Assembly (NCBI GenBank): GCA_949285135.1
Contig: CASDXO010000004.1
Span: forward strand, 1 to 64,000
Direction of reading: 5' to 3'
Length of the DNA stretch: 64,000 bases
DNA from: an uncultured Phascolarctobacterium sp.
Lineage (GTDB): Bacteria > Bacillota > Negativicutes > Acidaminococcales > Acidaminococcaceae
Shown here: in pieces, positions 63,451 to 64,000 of the stretch
How the letters are laid out: each line of letters starts with the position of its first letter
Numbering within the stretch: the stretch's first letter is position 1
Translations under genes and position numbers: made by a program
Notes under the pieces: generated by a model
Seen by the model: the letters and a program-made list of their open reading frames with translations, nothing else
The model's database searches: none
Told to the model about the DNA's origin: nothing

Positions 63451-64000
63451 TATTGAATCAGCTCCCTGCGTATATCTGCCAAAGCATTAATACGCTGACG
63501 CGTCCTGTCAACGTCTGCAAGATCAATTGTACAGGATATAACTTCTTCTTCCATCCCTGCTTCTGCCAGAATTTCACCACTGGGAGCAATAATCATCGAG
63601 TGTCCGTAAAAAGGCGCTCCCTTGAAATAACCCGAACAGTTTACAGCCAGAATAAAAATATTATTTTCAACAGCTCTGGCCTGCGCAAGTAAACGCCATA
63701 TATCTCCTCTTGATTCAGGCCATTCTGCCGGACAAACTATAATTTTCGCACCTTGCAAAGTAAGATGTCTGTACAATTCAGGAAATCTTAAATCATAGCA
63801 GATAGTTGACGCACAACATATCCCATCCAGCAAAAAACTCTGAAAATTATTTCCGGGAGCAAAGAAGTCTTCTTCATTGAAAAGTCCAAACAAATGCACT
63901 TTATCATAAAGACTTACTATATCTCCGTCTCTGTTTACTGTTACAGCTGTATTATAAATCTTACCATCATGCAGCATCGGCACTGAACCGGCAATAATAT
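63450..64000 (-). CDS. Carbon-nitrogen hydrolase (nitrilase family), partial at the right edge
   Basis: At least 183 aa are visible; the N-terminus lies beyond the window, reading in frame to the last bases (IAGSVPMLHDGKIYNT). The catalytic Lys is in YDKVHLF and Cys in STICYDLRFPE; the Glu is off the edge. The motifs resemble omega-amidase (NIT2-like) and YafV-type enzymes that hydrolyse keto-acid amides or related substrates. A short GTG-start frame at 63983 is not the true start. Coupled to the VanX-like gene. Confidence 0.9.
   Translation of the reverse strand, partial: IIAGSVPMLHDGKIYNTAVTVNRDGDIVSLYDKVHLFGLFNEEDFFAPGNNFQSFLLDGICCASTICYDLRFPELYRHLTLQGAKIIVCPAEWPESRGDIWRLLAQARAVENNIFILAVNCSGYFKGAPFYGHSMIIAPSGEILAEAGMEEEVISCTIDLADVDRTRQRINALADIRRELIQ

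Overview
The window is a compact chromosomal stretch from a low-to-moderate GC Firmicute. Most genes point to the class Negativicutes, perhaps an Acidaminococcaceae or Phascolarctobacterium-like gut anaerobe. The evidence is Firmicutes-type sigma-A promoters and strong Shine-Dalgarno (SD) sites, a PASTA kinase/PP2C pair, RNase Y, RemA, RqcH, FabK and YlbF alongside Hfq, HslO and DUF116. The lineage is inferred from gene content and style only. Almost everything is core housekeeping: no insertion sequence, prophage, CRISPR array, toxin-antitoxin pair or tRNA gene was recognised.

Layout. (1) 1-130: promoter and leader, reading leftward off the window, of what looks like an rRNA operon. (2) 283-11543: short units alternating in direction and separated by bidirectional terminators: a B12-binding radical SAM protein, oligoendopeptidase F, threonine synthase, YbaK deacylase, NAD synthetase, FabK, dihydroxy-acid dehydratase and cobalamin adenosyltransferase. 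(3) 11577-25890, all minus strand: miaB-mutS-mutL-methyltransferase-miaA-hfq, then xerD, a polysaccharide-deacetylase-like protein, an aminotransferase/START-domain pair, and htpX-M42 peptidase-ndk. (4) 26046-32582: two unknown plus-strand genes, glycerol-1-phosphate dehydrogenase, a TVP38 membrane protein, recG, rpmB and a zinc-ribbon protein. (5) 32708-36975: rny, recX, recA and hslO. recA has a consensus promoter with a LexA-like box in its spacer; rny has a long leader and an unusual start region. (6) 37063-40804: the riboflavin operon ribD-ribE-ribBA-ribH under an FMN riboswitch and terminator. (7) 40879-52067: a tightly overlapping run priA-def-fmt-DUF116-rsmB-rlmN-prpC-pknB-rsgA-rpe. 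(8) 52154-56981: metK under a SAM-I riboswitch, preceded by yicC-remA-gmk-rpoZ-coaBC. (9) 57083-64000: rqcH, YdcF, a small unknown gene with a ferredoxin-nitroreductase, and nitrilase-VanX-like-ylbF-murB.

The genes serve translation and its quality control (def, fmt, rsmB, rlmN, rsgA, miaA, miaB, rpmB, rqcH, YbaK), DNA repair and restart (mutS, mutL, recA, recX, recG, priA, xerD), RNA turnover (rny, yicC, hfq), cofactors (rib, nadE, coaBC, metK, adenosylcobalamin) and wall-linked signalling and synthesis (pknB, prpC, murB, VanX-like).

I found no convincing, entirely new multi-gene system. The best leads are the rny leader (a terminator-like hairpin downstream of its promoter, and a near-perfect SD with no ATG, GTG or TTG after it), the unknown gene plus nitroreductase under a palindromic promoter, the exported VanX-like protein with an extra N-terminal domain, the aminotransferase/START-domain pair, and a bacterial glycerol-1-phosphate dehydrogenase. 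Start codons were reassigned wherever an SD site contradicted the longest reading frame.
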